In this document: positions 8,258 to 16,613 of the stretch, in pieces
How positions within the stretch are numbered: the first letter of the stretch is position 1
How the letters are laid out: each line of letters starts with the position of its first letter
NCBI GenBank assembly: GCA_019749875.1
Contig: JAIEPK010000002.1
Coordinates: 1 to 34,361 of the forward strand
Length of the DNA stretch: 34,361 nt
Source of the DNA: Candidatus Binatia bacterium
GTDB taxonomy: Bacteria; Desulfobacterota; Binatia; UBA12015
Direction of reading: 5' to 3'
The notes under the pieces: model-generated
What the model was told of the DNA's origin: nothing
The model's input: only the letters and a program-made list of their open reading frames with translations
Database searches by the model: none
Program-made: the position numbers and the translations under genes

Positions 8258-10414
8258 TCAAGAGCCGGTCGCCTCCGCACGCGGTGGCGTCGACGGGAGC
8301 ACCACGCGAATCGGCGACTCGATGGTCGCGAAGCCGCAGCCCGCGAGCGGGCCGTCCTCCACCTGGACGAGCTCTAGGCGCACGACGTAGTCTCCGACCA
8401 CGGGCGGCAGCGGAACCGCGATCTGTGCCGGCATCTTGCCGTTTGCCGGCACGTCGAAGATCAGCCGCGCGCGCTCGTGGCGCGGCGGCACGGCGGCACG
8501 CGGACCTTCGGTCGTACGGGCCGGCGTCGATCGGGCGGCACGCACCTCGGCGTGCAGCATGACCAGGTGTCGCGGGTACATCGCCTGCGCGGGGAGCGGG
8601 GCCGGGCCGTCGTTGTACACGTCGAGCTTCGCCACCAGGCTCTCGCCGACGACGATGGTCTCCGGCAGCGGCGTCGTCAGGACGAGGCGTCCCGGACACG
8701 AGTCACCGAGCGGCGCCAGCGGCGTGCCCTCGATCGTCTCGGTCGTGCTGAAGAAGCGCTGGCGGCGGTCGCCCGGGCCCGGCTTCTGCTCGACGTCGAA
8801 CAGCAAGGCGTCGCCGAAGCGGCCGACCAGCGCGAGCCCGGGCGGTGGCGTGTCCCAGCGACGACGCTCGCTTTCGGCGAGCTCGTCGAGGTGGACGACG
8901 ATCCAGCCGATGTCGACCAGATCGACCAGCCGTTGCAGCGCACCCGAGTCGGGCAGCTCGCTCGCGACGGCGTAGATCCGCTGCATGCTCGGCGGCGGGT
9001 AGCCGCTGTAGCCCTCGACGATCGGCAGCCAGTGGTGCGTGCTCATCAGCATCCGGTGCGCCGCGCGCGGGAAGCGCTTCGCGGGCGGTAGCTCGAGCAG
9101 CGCACGCCCGCGTCCGTGATCGGCGAGCCAGCGATCCACCTCGGGCGCCGCCCCGCCGGCGATCTCCGGTGCGACGGTCAGCGGCGGCAGCGTGCGGAAG
9201 CTCCAGGCGAGCAGCAGCGCGACGATGGCCGCGGCAGCCCACGCGACCGGAGGCCGCAGCCGGCCGAGCAGGCGGCCGCTGCCGACCGCGGCCAGCAGCG
9301 CGAGACCGAGGTGCGCGATCACGACGAAGCGCGACGCGATGCGCACGGTCGCGAAGCCCGGCACCCATGCGACCAGCGCACGATACGGGGCACCCGTGTC
9401 GATCGACGACAGCACGCTCGCCGGGCCGCATGCGAGCAGCAGACCCGCAACCGTCAAGACCAAGCCGAGCACGCATGCCCAGGCCCGCTCCCGCCATGGC
9501 GGCAGCAGGGCGAGCGCCGCGAGCGCATAGCCCGCGGCCCCCGGGCCCGTCACGCGCAGGTAGTCGACCACCTGCGGCACGGCGAACAGCAAGCCGAGCG
9601 CGGGTCGGGAATTGACGGCGTCGTCGTACGACGGGATCAATCCGTAGCGGCGCAGCTCGAGATACGGCAGCATCGGCAGCCCGATCGCGATCGCCGCTGC
9701 GAGCACTGCCGCGCCGAGCCCCGCGAGCCGCCGCACGTCGAGCCGACGCCGCCAGCGGATCAGCGCGAGCGGCAGGTACACGCCGTACGCGACCAGGGTC
9801 GCGTAGGCGAGGTAGACCGACGACAGGCCCTGCATCGCCAGCGCGACCGCGATCAGCGCCGCGTCGCGGCGTCGCGGTGACGACGCGGCCAGCCAGCGCT
9901 CCGAGCCGAGCAGTGCGAGCGGCAGCCAGAACGTTCCCAGCATGTGGACGTGCGGCGGCAGCGCACGACGGAACGGCGCGAAGGCGAAGAGCAGCCCCGC
10001 GAGCGCTGCGGCCGGCGGCGCGGCGAAGCGCCGCGCGAGCGCGTACGCGGCGAGCGCGCACAGCGGATAGGTCAGGAAGACCAGGACGTTGACCGCGAGG
10101 ATCGGATTGCCGGTCAGCCAGTAGGTCGGCGCGAACAGCGGCAGGTAGCCGAGGAGATGCTCGGAGTAGGCGAGCGAGGACGGCGACGGGTAGAACGCGT
10201 TCGCCTGGAAGAGCGCCCACGGCTGCGTGACGATCGCGTGCGCGTCCCACGCGAGAACCCACGTGACGAGGTAGAAGTCGGCGAGCGGCGTCTCCTGGCG
10301 CTCGCCGAGCATCGCCGAGTGATCGCGCCACACGGACGGCAGCGGCCACAGCCACCAGATCGTGAACACGCCGAACACGAGCAGCAGGACGAGCGGTTCA
10401 CGCCATCTGCGCAC
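8258..10414 (-). CDS. GT-C-like polytopic membrane protein with C-terminal extracytoplasmic domain
   Basis: The track gives 769 residues from 10567, but the N-terminal 51 residues are Arg/Ala-rich and unlike a membrane protein. GTG at 10414 (RRWREPLVLLLVFGVFTIWWLW) puts the first transmembrane helix right at the N-terminus and leaves 718 residues. Roughly ten or more hydrophobic helices follow. The first outer loop holds ETPLADFYLVTWVLAWDAHA and NAFYPSPSSLAYSEHLLGYLP; acidic loop residues of this kind are typical of GT-C polyprenyl-phosphate-sugar transferases and related proteins. After the last helix, a soluble region includes LVVPP-rich beta-strand sequence (about residues 550-718). A TTGACA hexamer at 10445-10450 could be a -35, but its -10 partner (CTCGAA) is poor. 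The substrate is unknown. It is divergent from the acyl-CoA synthetase. Confidence 0.8.
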   Translation of the reverse strand: MRRWREPLVLLLVFGVFTIWWLWPLPSVWRDHSAMLGERQETPLADFYLVTWVLAWDAHAIVTQPWALFQANAFYPSPSSLAYSEHLLGYLPLFAPTYWLTGNPILAVNVLVFLTYPLCALAAYALARRFAAPPAAALAGLLFAFAPFRRALPPHVHMLGTFWLPLALLGSERWLAASSPRRRDAALIAVALAMQGLSSVYLAYATLVAYGVYLPLALIRWRRRLDVRRLAGLGAAVLAAAIAIGLPMLPYLELRRYGLIPSYDDAVNSRPALGLLFAVPQVVDYLRVTGPGAAGYALAALALLPPWRERAWACVLGLVLTVAGLLLACGPASVLSSIDTGAPYRALVAWVPGFATVRIASRFVVIAHLGLALLAAVGSGRLLGRLRPPVAWAAAAIVALLLAWSFRTLPPLTVAPEIAGGAAPEVDRWLADHGRGRALLELPPAKRFPRAAHRMLMSTHHWLPIVEGYSGYPPPSMQRIYAVASELPDSGALQRLVDLVDIGWIVVHLDELAESERRRWDTPPPGLALVGRFGDALLFDVEQKPGPGDRRQRFFSTTETIEGTPLAPLGDSCPGRLVLTTPLPETIVVGESLVAKLDVYNDGPAPLPAQAMYPRHLVMLHAEVRAARSTPARTTEGPRAAVPPRHERARLIFDVPANGKMPAQIAVPLPPVVGDYVVRLELVQVEDGPLAGCGFATIESPIRVVLPSTPPRAEATGS

Positions 10415-10613
10415 GCGAGCGTTCGAGCAGAGCGCGTGAAGGGCTGTCAACGCCGATGCGGTGCCGCGCGGACCCCGCTCGTCTCCACGTGCGACACGCC
10501 GACGCCCCGCGCGACGACGCCCGAGGCGTGCGAGAGCGCCGCCTCCGACGTCTCGCGCGTGCCACACCCGTCGGCGCTTCCCCGTCGCGCCGCGAAGCTG
10601 CTACGCAACCCGG

Positions 10614-12413
10614 ATGGACGCCGTCTCGCGCATCGCCACGCTGGTCGAGGATCTGATCGAGCTGCCGAAGTTCCTCGAGGTCAAGCGCGCGCTGCAGGGT
10701 GCCGGCGCCGGCGCGTTCCGCACCATGGGCTACGTCTGCCGCGACCAGGCAGAGAAGATCCCCGATCGCCCCGCGCTGCGCTTCGAGCGGGAAACCGTGA
10801 CCTTCGGCGCGTTCAACGCGGGCGTCAATCGCTACGCGAACCTGCTGAAGAAGCGCGGCGTCTGCAAGGGCGACGTCGTCAACGTCATGATGGAGAACTC
10901 GCCCGCCATGCTGATGGCGCAGGGCGCCTGCGCGAAGCTCGGCGCGATCGGCGCCCTGATCAACACGCATCTCGAGGGCGAGGCGCTGGCGCACGTGCAC
11001 CATGCGTCGAAGGCGAAGGTCGCGGTGGTCGATCGGCCGTCGGCGCGCGCGATGCTGCCGCTGCTCGACCGCCTGCCGGACCTCGCGGTGCTGGCCGACG
11101 TGCCGGAGCTGGTCGCGGAGGGGTCGCGTTTCCTGCCGCTCCTCGAGGAGCTCGACGCCTCGTCCGACGCCGAGCCCGACATGCCGGAGGTCAAGATCGG
11201 CGACGTCTTCCTCTACGTCTACACCTCCGGCACGACCGGCTTCCCGAAGCCGGCGATCGTGCGCCACGCGCGCTTCACCGCCGGCGGACACTCGCTCGCG
11301 ATCCTGCTCGGCGAGACCCCGGACGACTGCGTCTACGCGCCGACGCCGCTCTACCACGGCTACGCGAACTTCGTCGGCTTCTCGCCGGCGTTCCACACCG
11401 GCGCCTGCTTCGCGTCGCGGCGCAAGTTCAGCGCGAGCGAGTTCCTGCCCGACGTGCGCCGGCACGGCGTGACGATCTTCTGCTACGTCGGCGAGCTCTG
11501 CCGCTACCTGATGCGCACGCCGCCGTCGGCGGACGATCGCAAGCACAAGATCCGGATCGCGACCGGCCCGGGCCTGCGCCCGGACATCTGGCGCGCGTTC
11601 CGCGACCGCTTCGGCATCGACACCATCATCGACTCGTACGGCCAGACCGAGGGCAACATCAGCCTGCAGAACCGGCGCGGCCGCGTCGGCTCGTGCGGCC
11701 GCTGCGCGCCGTTCCAGCACGAGCAGCTGAAGCTCGCCAAGTACGACCTCGAGCGCGGCGAGCTGGTGCGCGGCGCGGACGGGTTTCTGATCGAGTGCGG
11801 CGTCGGCGAGCAGGGCGAGCTGCTCGGGCGGGTCGCGAAGAGCAGCCCGATGCCCTTCGACGGCTACGCCGACCCGAAGGACAACGAGCGCAAGCTGGTG
11901 CGCGACTGCTTCGAGAAGGGCGATCTCTATCTGCGCACCGGCGATCTTTTGCGCCGCGACTACGCGTCGTACTACTACTTCGTCGATCGCATCGGCGACA
12001 CCTTCCGCTGGAAGGGCGAGAACGTCGCGACGCTCGAGGTCGAGCACCTGCTGAACACGGCACCCGGCGTGCACGAGACCGCCGTCTACGGCGTGACCGT
12101 GCCGGGGACGGACGGCCGCGCCGGCATGGCGCTGGTGGTGCCGAAGGACGGCGCGGCGCTCGATCCGCACGCGCTCTACGAGCACGCGACGCGCGTGCTG
12201 CCGCCGTACGCGCGGCCGCTGTTCGTGCGCATCGCAGCCGAGGTCGACGTCACCGGCAACTTCAAGAACCGCAAGACCCGGCTGCAGGACGAGGGCTTCG
12301 ATCCGGCGCGCGTCGCCGACACGTTGTGGTTCCGCGACGACGTGCGCGGGTCGTACGTGCCGCTCGATGCGGCGCTGCGCAACGACATCATCGCGGGGCG
12401 CGTGAGGGTCTGA
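10614..12413 (+). CDS. Long/very-long-chain fatty acyl-CoA synthetase, FATP (SLC27-like) type
   Basis: The track starts this at 10461, but the first 51 residues are Arg/Pro-rich noise. The ATG at 10614 (MDAVSRIATLVEDLIELPK) gives 599 residues, close to the FATP family length. It activates fatty acids with ATP and CoA, probably at the inner membrane. The AMP-binding P-loop is YTSGTTGFPKPAI (~residue 205). IDSYGQTEGNIS is the family's YGxTEGN adenine-binding segment. DRIGDTFRWKGENVAT is the FATP/VLACS signature. TGNFKNRKTRLQDEGFDP carries the C-terminal lysine region and the characteristic GFDP. No clear Shine-Dalgarno precedes it. Its TGA stop overlaps the corA ATG (TGATG), which implies translational coupling. 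A bile-acid-type CoA ligase is an alternative within the same family. Confidence 0.9.
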   Translation: MDAVSRIATLVEDLIELPKFLEVKRALQGAGAGAFRTMGYVCRDQAEKIPDRPALRFERETVTFGAFNAGVNRYANLLKKRGVCKGDVVNVMMENSPAMLMAQGACAKLGAIGALINTHLEGEALAHVHHASKAKVAVVDRPSARAMLPLLDRLPDLAVLADVPELVAEGSRFLPLLEELDASSDAEPDMPEVKIGDVFLYVYTSGTTGFPKPAIVRHARFTAGGHSLAILLGETPDDCVYAPTPLYHGYANFVGFSPAFHTGACFASRRKFSASEFLPDVRRHGVTIFCYVGELCRYLMRTPPSADDRKHKIRIATGPGLRPDIWRAFRDRFGIDTIIDSYGQTEGNISLQNRRGRVGSCGRCAPFQHEQLKLAKYDLERGELVRGADGFLIECGVGEQGELLGRVAKSSPMPFDGYADPKDNERKLVRDCFEKGDLYLRTGDLLRRDYASYYYFVDRIGDTFRWKGENVATLEVEHLLNTAPGVHETAVYGVTVPGTDGRAGMALVVPKDGAALDPHALYEHATRVLPPYARPLFVRIAAEVDVTGNFKNRKTRLQDEGFDPARVADTLWFRDDVRGSYVPLDAALRNDIIAGRVRV

Positions 12414-13378
12414 TGCTGACCGTGCTCGCGAACCTCGGCGGCACCGTCCACAAGGTCCCGGCGGTCGATCCCGTCTGGCTCGACCCGGAGAGCGGGGTGA
12501 CCTTCTGGGTCGACCTCGCCGCGCCGACGCCCGAGGAGTCGAGCATCCTGCGCAGCCTGTTCCACTTCCACGAGCTCGCCATCGAGGACTCGCTCGCCGA
12601 GTCGCACCATCCGAAGGTCGAGAGCTACGGGACGTTCCTCTACGTGATCCTGCACGGCATCGACTTCGAGGCGGCGAAGCACCGCTTCGCGACGCACGAC
12701 ACCGACTTCTTCGTCGGGCCCAACCATCTCGTGACCGTGCACGACGGCACGTCGCGCTCGATCGCGGCGATGCGCGAGGTCTGCGAGCGCAACGAGCACG
12801 TCCTGTCGAAGGGCCCGGTCGAGCTGCTGCACCGCATCGTCGACGCGATGGTCGACAACTATCTGCCCGAGGTCGAGAAGCTCTCGGACCGCCTCGAGCA
12901 GCTCGAGCACCGCGTGTTCGACGAGCCGAACGAGAACCTGGTCAAGCCGATCCTGGACTTGAAGCGCGACGTCGGGTCGCTGCGCCGCGTGCTGCTGCCG
13001 CAGCGCGACGTCGTCGGACGCCTCGCGCGCCGCGAGTTCGCGGTCATCACCGAGCAGCTCTCGTACCGCTTCCGCGACGTCTACGACCACCTGGTCCGGC
13101 TCACCGACGAGTCGATGCTGTTCCATGACCGCCTGAGCAGCCTCCTCGACGCGCACCTGACCAGCGTCTCGACGCGCCTCAACCAGGTGATGAAGGTCCT
13201 GACGGTCATCGCCACCATCTTCATGCCGCTCACCGTGCTGACAGGCATGTGGGGCATGAACGTCCCGCTGCCCGTCTTCCCCGGCAGCGAGGGGATGCAG
13301 TTCTGGTGGATCGTCGCGCTCATGGGGGTCACCACCGGCGCCATGCTGTGGCTGTTCCGGCTGCGGCGCTGGATGTAG
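12413..13378 (+). CDS. corA: CorA family magnesium/divalent cation transporter
   Basis: A 321-residue protein, typical for the family, that forms pentameric Mg2+ (sometimes Co2+/Ni2+) channels in the inner membrane. A large soluble N-terminal domain (LAIEDSLAESHHPKVESYGTFLY) and a long stalk helix rich in charged residues precede two C-terminal transmembrane segments. The first ends in the signature GMN at residues 281-283 (LTGMWGMN); the second is FWWIVALMGVTTGAMLWLF, followed by a basic RLRRWM tail. In the track it is hidden at the end of a spurious 1144-residue ORF. The ATG at 12413 overlaps the TGA of the acyl-CoA synthetase, with GAGGG upstream inside that gene. The functional link to fatty acid activation is unclear; Mg-ATP supply would be speculation. 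Confidence 0.94.
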   Translation: MLTVLANLGGTVHKVPAVDPVWLDPESGVTFWVDLAAPTPEESSILRSLFHFHELAIEDSLAESHHPKVESYGTFLYVILHGIDFEAAKHRFATHDTDFFVGPNHLVTVHDGTSRSIAAMREVCERNEHVLSKGPVELLHRIVDAMVDNYLPEVEKLSDRLEQLEHRVFDEPNENLVKPILDLKRDVGSLRRVLLPQRDVVGRLARREFAVITEQLSYRFRDVYDHLVRLTDESMLFHDRLSSLLDAHLTSVSTRLNQVMKVLTVIATIFMPLTVLTGMWGMNVPLPVFPGSEGMQFWWIVALMGVTTGAMLWLFRLRRWM

Positions 13379-13427
13379 GCGCGCACCGATCGCCGAGCGT
13401 CACCGCGTCACGATCTCGACGGCGTGA

Positions 13428-13519
13428 CGGCCAGCCGGCCATCCGTTACTCCCCGCGGGCCAGCATTTGCGGGCCTGCCGGCGTTGTACGCCGGGCATGA
13501 GGCGTGCTTTGGCTGGCCG
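13428..13519 (+). other. Nested inverted repeats between corA and the metalloprotease
   Basis: CGGCCAGCC (13428-13436) is perfectly complementary to GGCTGGCCG (13511-13519). A second copy of GGCCAGC (13458-13464) can pair with the same 3' arm (13512-13518), so two alternative outer stems are possible. Inside lies TGCCGGCG-TTGTA-CGCC(G)GGCA (13476-13497), an 8-bp stem with one bulged G. This could be the corA terminator, a leader RNA structure for the protease, or both. No U-tract is seen. Confidence 0.5.
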
Positions 13520-13523
13520 GCGA

Positions 13524-13540
13524 GAGCCGTCGCACGGCTC
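13524..13540 (+). promoter_or_regulatory. Hairpin just upstream of the metalloprotease start
   Basis: GAGCCGT-CGC-ACGGCTC is a perfect 7-bp stem with a 3-nt loop that ends 14 nt before the ATG at 13555. No Shine-Dalgarno is visible between it and the ATG, so it may occupy the ribosome-binding region of the messenger. Confidence 0.45.
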
Positions 13541-13554
13541 CGCAACCACGACGC

Positions 13555-15471
13555 ATGACCTCGCTCCGCGCATCGCTCCTCGCCGCAGCAGCGACCCTTT
13601 GCTCCCTGCTCGCACCGTCGCCGGCGACCGCGGTGCTGCCGAAGATCTCCGGGCCGGGTCGTCCGCCGGAGGTCTGCTTCGCGCCGAACACCGATGCGAC
13701 GCTGGTCGACGCGTACGCGCAGGCGCTCTCCAAGGCACGCGAGACGGCGGCTGCCAACTCGCTCGCCTCGCCGCTCGCGCAGGTCACCGACGGCAGTCGC
13801 TGGACGTCGACTGCGACCAACGGCTCGGGCCTCAAGCAGGGTGATCCGACGACGCTGACGTGGAGCATCGTGCCCGACGGCGTGGCGATCGCCGGTGCGA
13901 TCGGCGAGCCGGCCGCAGCGAGCAATCTGCGCGCGTTCTTGACCGGCATCTACGGCTCGGAAGCGGCATACCTTGCCGTGTTCCAGCAGGTGTTCGACCG
14001 CTGGAGCGAGATCACCGGAGTCACCTACGTCTACGAGCCGAACGACGACCGGGTCGCGATGCTGGGGGCGGGCGGCGTGCTCGGCGTGCGCGCCGACATC
14101 CGCATCGGCGGACACCCGATCGACGGCGGCTACGGCGTCCTCGCCTACAACTACTACCCGAACAACGGCGACATGGTGATCGACACCGCCGACGCCTTCT
14201 TCACCAACACCAGCAGCGGCTCGCTGCGTCTGCGCAACACGGTCGCACACGAGCACGGTCACGGGCTCGGCTTCTCGCACTCCTGCCCGATCAACCAGAC
14301 CAAGCTCATGGAGCCGTTCCTGAGCACCGCGTTCGACGGCCCGCAGCTCGACGAGATCGTCGGCGGCAATCGCCTCTACGGCGACGACCTCGAGCACAAC
14401 GACACCGTCGCGAACGCATCGGACCTCGGCAGCGTCGGCAACGGCACGCTCGCGCTGCACGACCTGAGCGTCGACGACGATGCGGACACCGACTGGTTCC
14501 GCTTCAACGTCGGCCCCGGCAAGACGGCGAGCGTGACGGTGACGCCGATCGGGGCGACCTACCTGAACGGGCCGCAGAACCCGGACGGCTCGTGCAGCGC
14601 GGGGTCGGGCTTCAACAGCCTGGTGCTGAACGACGTCGCGGTGCAGATCGTGGACAAGAACGGCAGCACGGTGCTCGCCACGGCCAACACGAAGCCGGCG
14701 GGCCAGGCGGAGACCACCGCCGGCATCAGCCTGCCGAGCGGTGCGGGAACGTACTACCTGCACGTGCTTGCCGGCACGAGCAACGCAGCCCAGGTCTATG
14801 ATCTCGGCTTGACGATCGGCGACGGCACGGTGCCGCCCGACGACATCTTCGCGAACGACTTCGAGGGCCCGACGCTCGACGCGTGGAGCGCGATCGTCAC
14901 GGGCGCGGGCGGCGTCACGACGTCGGCCGCGGCGGCGATGAGCGGCGCGCGCGGCCTTCAGGTGACGATCGACAGCACCAACCGCCGCTTCTTGCAGGAC
15001 GACTCGCCGCAGTCGGAGTCGCGCTATCGGGCGCGCTTCTGGTTCGACCCGAACGGCTTCACGCCCGGCACCGACACGCAGCGCGTGGTCCTGATGCAGG
15101 CGTTCTCGCGTACGCCGGGCCGCAAGAAGGTCCTGCAGATGATGGTGCGCCGCACGAACGGACAGTACCGGCTGCTGTTCAAGGTCCGCCGTGACGACGG
15201 CAGCTCCGCGACCACCGGCTGGCTGCCGTTCAGCGACGCGCCGCACTCGATCGAGATCGACTGGCAGCGCGCGGCGTCCGCGCTCAGCACCGACGGGCAC
15301 CTGCAGCTCTGGATCGACGGCACCAGCGTCGCGAACCTGACCGGCCTCGACAACTCGGACTACTTCCTCGATTTCGTGCGTCTCGGCGGCATCGGCCTGC
15401 GAACGACGACCAGCGGCACGATCTACTTCGACGCCTTCGCCTCCCGCCGCAGCTCGTACATCGGGCCGTAA
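13555..15471 (+). CDS. Secreted matrixin-like zinc metalloprotease with PPC and jelly-roll-like C-terminal domains
   Basis: I chose the ATG at 13555, 17 codons into the track ORF, because MTSLRASLLAAAATLCSLLAPSPATA is a clean signal peptide with an ATA cleavage site. This gives 638 residues. The catalytic site is HEHGHGLGFSH (232-242), the metzincin HExxHxxGxxH with general-base Glu233, followed by a Met-turn LMEP at ~251-254. Upstream, RWSEITGVTYVYEPNDD is typical of matrixin (M10) catalytic domains. Residues ~279-422 (LEHNDTVANASDL, DADTDWFRFNV) form a bacterial pre-peptidase C-terminal (PPC) domain. Residues ~430-638 begin IFANDFEGPTLDAWS, a junction seen in many bacterial exoproteins, and continue as a beta-rich concanavalin-like domain. 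It probably degrades extracellular protein. It is monocistronic, with hairpins on both sides. Confidence 0.9.
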   Translation: MTSLRASLLAAAATLCSLLAPSPATAVLPKISGPGRPPEVCFAPNTDATLVDAYAQALSKARETAAANSLASPLAQVTDGSRWTSTATNGSGLKQGDPTTLTWSIVPDGVAIAGAIGEPAAASNLRAFLTGIYGSEAAYLAVFQQVFDRWSEITGVTYVYEPNDDRVAMLGAGGVLGVRADIRIGGHPIDGGYGVLAYNYYPNNGDMVIDTADAFFTNTSSGSLRLRNTVAHEHGHGLGFSHSCPINQTKLMEPFLSTAFDGPQLDEIVGGNRLYGDDLEHNDTVANASDLGSVGNGTLALHDLSVDDDADTDWFRFNVGPGKTASVTVTPIGATYLNGPQNPDGSCSAGSGFNSLVLNDVAVQIVDKNGSTVLATANTKPAGQAETTAGISLPSGAGTYYLHVLAGTSNAAQVYDLGLTIGDGTVPPDDIFANDFEGPTLDAWSAIVTGAGGVTTSAAAAMSGARGLQVTIDSTNRRFLQDDSPQSESRYRARFWFDPNGFTPGTDTQRVVLMQAFSRTPGRKKVLQMMVRRTNGQYRLLFKVRRDDGSSATTGWLPFSDAPHSIEIDWQRAASALSTDGHLQLWIDGTSVANLTGLDNSDYFLDFVRLGGIGLRTTTSGTIYFDAFASRRSSYIGP

Positions 15472-15475
15472 CAAC

Positions 15476-15521
15476 GAGGGGGCACGCGCCCCCTCGCCCC
15501 ACGCGGCAAAGCCGCGCGGGG
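15476..15521 (+). terminator. Two tandem strong hairpins after the metalloprotease
   Basis: GAGGGGGC-ACGC-GCCCCCTC (15476-15495) is a perfect 8-bp stem with a 4-nt loop, starting 4 nt after the stop. The next is CCCC-a-CGCGGC-AAA-GCCGCG-c-GGGG (15497-15521), 10 bp with one mismatch. They lie between the convergent protease and yjbQ genes, so they probably stop transcription from the left. No T-tract follows, as is common in high-GC genomes. Confidence 0.65.
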
Positions 15522-15624
15522 CCCCACTTCCCGCGGTCGCTCACGCTCCGCGCTCGCCTGCGGCTCGCGTGCACGGGGTGGTACCGGGGGTGGTCGCAGG
15601 ATCTCGCGAGAGCCCTGCTCCCGA
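15522..15624. other. Intergenic spacer rich in GCTC/GCTCGC words
   Basis: The stretch between the hairpins and the yjbQ stop contains CGGTCGCTCACGCTCCGCGC and TCGCCTGCGGCTCGCGTG, a stutter of short related GC words, and then GGTGGTACCGGGGGTGGT. I see no ORF, promoter or structured RNA in it. It resembles dispersed intergenic repeats of some high-GC genomes, but I cannot test copy number. Confidence 0.3.
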
Positions 15625-16040
<416 letters not shown>

Positions 16041-16044
<4 letters not shown>

Positions 16045-16589
16045 GCCTTGCCTCCGTCGAGCGCGTACGACGCTTCGCAGCGGTGCACGGCCCGCTTCGC
16101 GCCGAGGCTGCTCGAGTACAGGTGGAACTCGCGCACGACGAACGGTGCCGCACGAAACAGGCCGTTCATCGCGAGGAAGCTGCCGACCGCGCGCGACGGT
16201 GTGCCCTTGAGACGCGCGAGCGTGACGTGCGGTGCGAACTTGCGGTGCTCACCCTCGACGCCGGCGCGCACCAGCGCGCTCTCGACGCGGTCGTGCAGCA
16301 CCAGCAGGGCATCGCTGCGCTCCAGGCCTGCCCACAGGATCTTCGGCTCACCGCGCGGCGGAAAATGGCCGACACCCCGCACCGTCAGCTCGAACGGCGC
16401 GACGCACACGTCGTCGAGCGCCGACAGCACGTCCTCGTAGACCAGCCCGTCGACCTCGCCGATGAAGCGTACCGTCAAGTGCATCTCGTCGGCCTCGAGC
16501 CAGCGCGCACCCGGCACGTCGCCCGACAGGCGCGCGAGTGCCTGCTTGACGTCGTCGGGCAGCTCGATGCTGACGAACAGCCGGTACAT
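16041..16589 (-). CDS. thpR: RNA 2',3'-cyclic phosphodiesterase (2'-5' RNA ligase family)
   Basis: A 182-residue protein of the 2H phosphoesterase superfamily. ThpR opens 2',3'-cyclic phosphate RNA ends to 2'-phosphate and can catalyse 2'-5' ligation in vitro. Both catalytic HxTx motifs are present: HLTV at 37-40 and HVTL at 121-124. The N-terminus [18 protein letters not shown] and the segment [19 protein letters not shown] are typical of the family. Length fits (about 175-190). No strong Shine-Dalgarno precedes the ATG. It starts 24 bp after the NUDIX gene and overlaps yjbQ by 4 nt. An RNA-end enzyme alongside an HNH nuclease and a nucleotide-cleaning NUDIX suggests an RNA or nucleotide maintenance theme, which is an inference. 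Confidence 0.94.
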
Positions 16590-16613
16590 GGCGGCGAGCG
16601 ACGCGCGGCGCGC

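Noticed and set aside
7213-8280. N-terminal extension of the 814-residue gor frame
   Set aside because: It runs antisense through the methyltransferase gene; the ATG at 7212 has a good ribosome-binding site and the canonical glutathione reductase N-terminus.
10445-10450. TTGACA as a definite -35 for the membrane protein gene
   Set aside because: The hexamer is perfect, but the best partner at 17-18 nt is CTCGAA or TCGAAC, which is too poor to call a promoter.
10398-12185. 595-residue minus-strand frame
   Set aside because: It is the antisense shadow of the FATP-type synthetase, with a repetitive Val/Arg/Ala/Asp/His composition.
9944-12412. N-terminal 820 residues of the 1144-residue plus ORF
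   Set aside because: This part is out of frame with the acyl-CoA synthetase and antisense to the membrane protein; only the last 321 residues (CorA) are real.
13428-13540. Integron attC site
   Set aside because: Imperfect nested repeats suggested it, but there are no GTTRRRY/RYYYAAC ends and no gene cassette or integrase nearby.
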